Shown here in pieces: positions 39,116 to 41,513 of a stretch of 41,513 bases of DNA. This DNA comes from AC-69 sp035701505 (GTDB lineage: Bacteria; Actinomycetota; UBA4738; HRBIN12). How positions within the stretch are numbered: position 1 is the first letter of the stretch; the number at the start of each line of letters is the position of its first letter. A program made the translations under genes and the position numbers. The notes under the pieces were generated by a model that was not told the DNA's origin, did not search any database, and saw only the letters and a program-made list of their open reading frames with translations. The stretch covers positions 1-41,513 of the forward strand of contig DASSSA010000049.1 of assembly GCA_035701505.1 (NCBI GenBank), given 5' to 3'.

Positions 39116-40327
39116 ATGGCCTCCTCCGCGCTCCCTCGCCTGTTGGCCGGGGCCGCCGACGTCATCCCCCGGGACGGCCTGCAGGAGAAGCTGTCCCTGG
39201 ACCGTCCCCTTCGGGTCAAGTTGGGCATCGACCCGTCCCGACCCGACCTTCACCTCGGCCACGCCGTCGTCCTTCGAAAGCTCCGACACTTCCAGGACGC
39301 CGGCCACGTGGCCGTCCTCATCGTGGGGGACTTCACCGGCCGAGTGGGCGATCCCTCGGGCCAGTCCGAGACCAGGCCGTTCCTCACTGGGGAGGAGATC
39401 GAGACCAACGCCACCACGTATCTCGAACAGGCCGGCACGGTCCTCGACATGAGCTCGGCGGAGGTCCGACGGAACTCCGAGTGGCTGGCGGGGATGGGGA
39501 TGGCCGACGTGCTTCGGCTCACGTCTGTGTACACGGTGGCCCGGATGCTCGAACGCGACGACTTTCGAAAGCGGTACGAGGAAGGAAAGCCCATCAGCGT
39601 GGTCGAGTTCCTGTATCCGTTGATGCAAGCCATGGACTCCGTGGCCGTTCGGGCCGACATCGAGCTCGGGGGAACCGACCAGACCTTCAACCTGTTGGTG
39701 GGGCGGGACATCCAGCGGGCCTACGGACAGGAACCTCAGATCGTCCTGACCATGCCGCTGCTCGAGGGGATCGACGGCGAACGCAAGATGTCGAAGTCAT
39801 TCGACAACTGGGTGGCGCTCACGGATCCACCGGAGCAGATGTTCGGCAAGCTGATGCGGATCCCCGATCACCTCATCACCAAGTACCTCCTGCTCGCCGC
39901 GGACCTCGACCCCTCGGAGGTCGCGAGGATCGAGGCCGGCATGGTCGACGGAAGCCTGAAGCCGGTGGAGGAGAAGCGCCGCATGGCCCGGGCGGTCGTG
40001 GAGCTGTACCAGGGGCCCGGCGCCGGGACCGAAGCCGAGAGGCAGTTCGACCGGGTCCATCGGGAGCGTCGTGCTCCGGAACGGATCGAGGAGGCGGAGA
40101 TCCCCGTGGAGGCTGCCAAGGGGAAGGACGGGCTGGTCTGGCTCCCTCAGCTCATGGCCACCCTGGGCCTGGCCCCCTCCAGGTCCGCCGCCCGCCGCCT
40201 GATCGAGCAGGGAGGCGTGCGCCTCGACGGGGAGCCGGTGACCGACCCCTCGGCGGAGTACCCGGTCGGAGAGCTCCAGGGAAAGGTCCTGCAGGTCAGC
40301 CGGCGCCGGTTCCTCAAGCTCCGCTGA
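39116..40327 (+). CDS. tyrS: Tyrosyl-tRNA synthetase
   Basis: 403 residues, class I synthetase of the longer bacterial type. HLGH (46-49), the GDFTGRVGDPSG loop, GGTDQTFNLLVGRD, and KMSKS (224-228). The C-terminal S4 RNA-binding domain (about 335-403, PSRSAARRLIEQGGVRLDGEPV) recognises tRNA-Tyr. Start ATG 39116. Located just after mpg, as in Mycobacterium (mpg-tyrS), with the PBP gene inserted between them in opposite orientation, and upstream of an rRNA operon. Confidence 0.97.
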   Translation: MASSALPRLLAGAADVIPRDGLQEKLSLDRPLRVKLGIDPSRPDLHLGHAVVLRKLRHFQDAGHVAVLIVGDFTGRVGDPSGQSETRPFLTGEEIETNATTYLEQAGTVLDMSSAEVRRNSEWLAGMGMADVLRLTSVYTVARMLERDDFRKRYEEGKPISVVEFLYPLMQAMDSVAVRADIELGGTDQTFNLLVGRDIQRAYGQEPQIVLTMPLLEGIDGERKMSKSFDNWVALTDPPEQMFGKLMRIPDHLITKYLLLAADLDPSEVARIEAGMVDGSLKPVEEKRRMARAVVELYQGPGAGTEAERQFDRVHRERRAPERIEEAEIPVEAAKGKDGLVWLPQLMATLGLAPSRSAARRLIEQGGVRLDGEPVTDPSAEYPVGELQGKVLQVSRRRFLKLR

Positions 40328-40391
40328 GGCCCGGGAGTACAGGTCCATCTGCCTGGGATCCTTCGGGCTCGTTGCCGCCCCGTCCCCGTGC

Positions 40392-40397
40392 TACCAT
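40392..40397 (+). promoter_or_regulatory. Candidate -10 box of the rRNA operon
   Basis: TACCAT at 40392-40397, about 200 nt before 16S rRNA. The -35 is unclear (TTGCCG at 40372-40377 gives only 14 nt spacing). Confidence 0.4.
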
Positions 40398-40596
40398 TAC
40401 TACCCGTTGGCGCGGACCCTTCCCGAAGGTTCCCACCTTCTGGTTCGCTGCCCGCACCTTGAGAACTGAACAGTGTGCCAAAAGCCAGTGCGCTTTCCCG
40501 TCAGCTGGGAGGCGCGATTCGTCGCGTCTTCTCCAGCAGACGGTTCGTACGAACCAACCAGGAAGCGATCCCGGCCCTCGGGCCGGTTCGTGAACC
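40398..40596 (+). promoter_or_regulatory. 16S rRNA leader (processing and antitermination region)
   Basis: The spacer after tyrS holds no gene. ACCTTGAGAACTGAACAG (from 40457) and the following GTGCCAAAAG resemble the actinobacterial rRNA leader sequence seen before 16S and in spacers. Several inverted repeats follow: GAAGG/CCTTC (in 40424-40440), the perfect palindrome GGTTCGTACGAACC (40542-40555), CCGGCC-CTCG-GGCCGG (40571-40586) and GGTTC/GAACC (40585-40596) ending at the 16S 5' end. These are probably RNase III processing or maturation structures. Confidence 0.6.

Positions 40597-41513
<917 letters not shown>

Noticed and set aside
40542..40596. tRNA-like GGTTCGT arms before 16S rRNA
   Set aside because: The palindromes mimic a T-arm, but no acceptor stem or anticodon arm can be assembled around them.

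Overview
The window is a gene-dense, high-GC bacterial chromosome segment, almost certainly from an actinomycetote (Actinobacteria in the broad sense). The evidence is an actinobacterial integration host factor (mihF) next to gmk and rpoZ, a PriA-like protein whose helicase motifs are lost as is usual in this phylum, an ECF sigma factor paired with a CU044_5270-like membrane protein, an actinobacterial PyrR RNA leader, and an actinobacterial-looking 16S rRNA at the right edge. I cannot place it below phylum. From memory, the gene order looks like a compressed merge of loci known in Mycobacterium and Streptomyces (pepQ-efp-nusB-pyrR..., mihF-gmk-rpoZ-coaBC-metK-priA, def/fmt/rpe/rib, infC-rpmI-rplT-trmH-pheST, mpg-tyrS).

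Layout. 1-1783: 3' part of an M24 aminopeptidase, then efp and nusB. 1780-4000 (minus strand): an ECF sigma factor with its membrane partner, tatA, and a PLDc_N-type membrane protein. 4034-13977: a pyrimidine operon (pyrR-pyrB-pyrC-carA-carB-pyrK-pyrD-pyrF) behind a PyrR-binding RNA with a translationally coupled leader peptide; pyrE is not in the window. 14037-19482: mihF, gmk, rpoZ, coaBC, metK and a degenerate priA. 19498-22669: def, fmt, rpe and a receiver-GGDEF protein. 22719-26714: an FMN riboswitch controlling ribD-ribE-ribBA-ribH plus a coupled cupin. 26732-33270: a cold-shock gene, the infC-rpmI-rplT operon, a TrmH-family rRNA methyltransferase fused in frame to a histidine-kinase-like module, and pheS-pheT. 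33310-36614: argF, polX and mpg. 36604-39060 (minus): a PASTA penicillin-binding protein. 39100-40327: tyrS. 40328-41513: rRNA leader and the first ~915 nt of 16S rRNA. There are no tRNAs, CRISPR arrays or transposons that I can see.

Most genes are tightly coupled (ATGA, GTGA or TGATG overlaps, or overlaps of 8-20 nt). Several transcription units appear leaderless: an extended series of TAnnnT -10 boxes sits 6-10 nt before the start codon (metK, fmt, rpe, pheS, argF, polX, tyrS, and the minus-strand PBP).

The observations most worth a second look are: (1) the methyltransferase-kinase fusion at 28362-29825; (2) a PyrD whose FMN scaffold is intact but whose catalytic Cys and most orotate-contacting residues are replaced, next to a PyrK with an altered pyridine-nucleotide loop; (3) the PyrR leader, in which the Shine-Dalgarno sequence lies inside the PyrR stem and drives a 17-codon peptide that overlaps the pyrR start; (4) three genes with no ATG/GTG/TTG start where conservation demands one (infC, gmk, priA).
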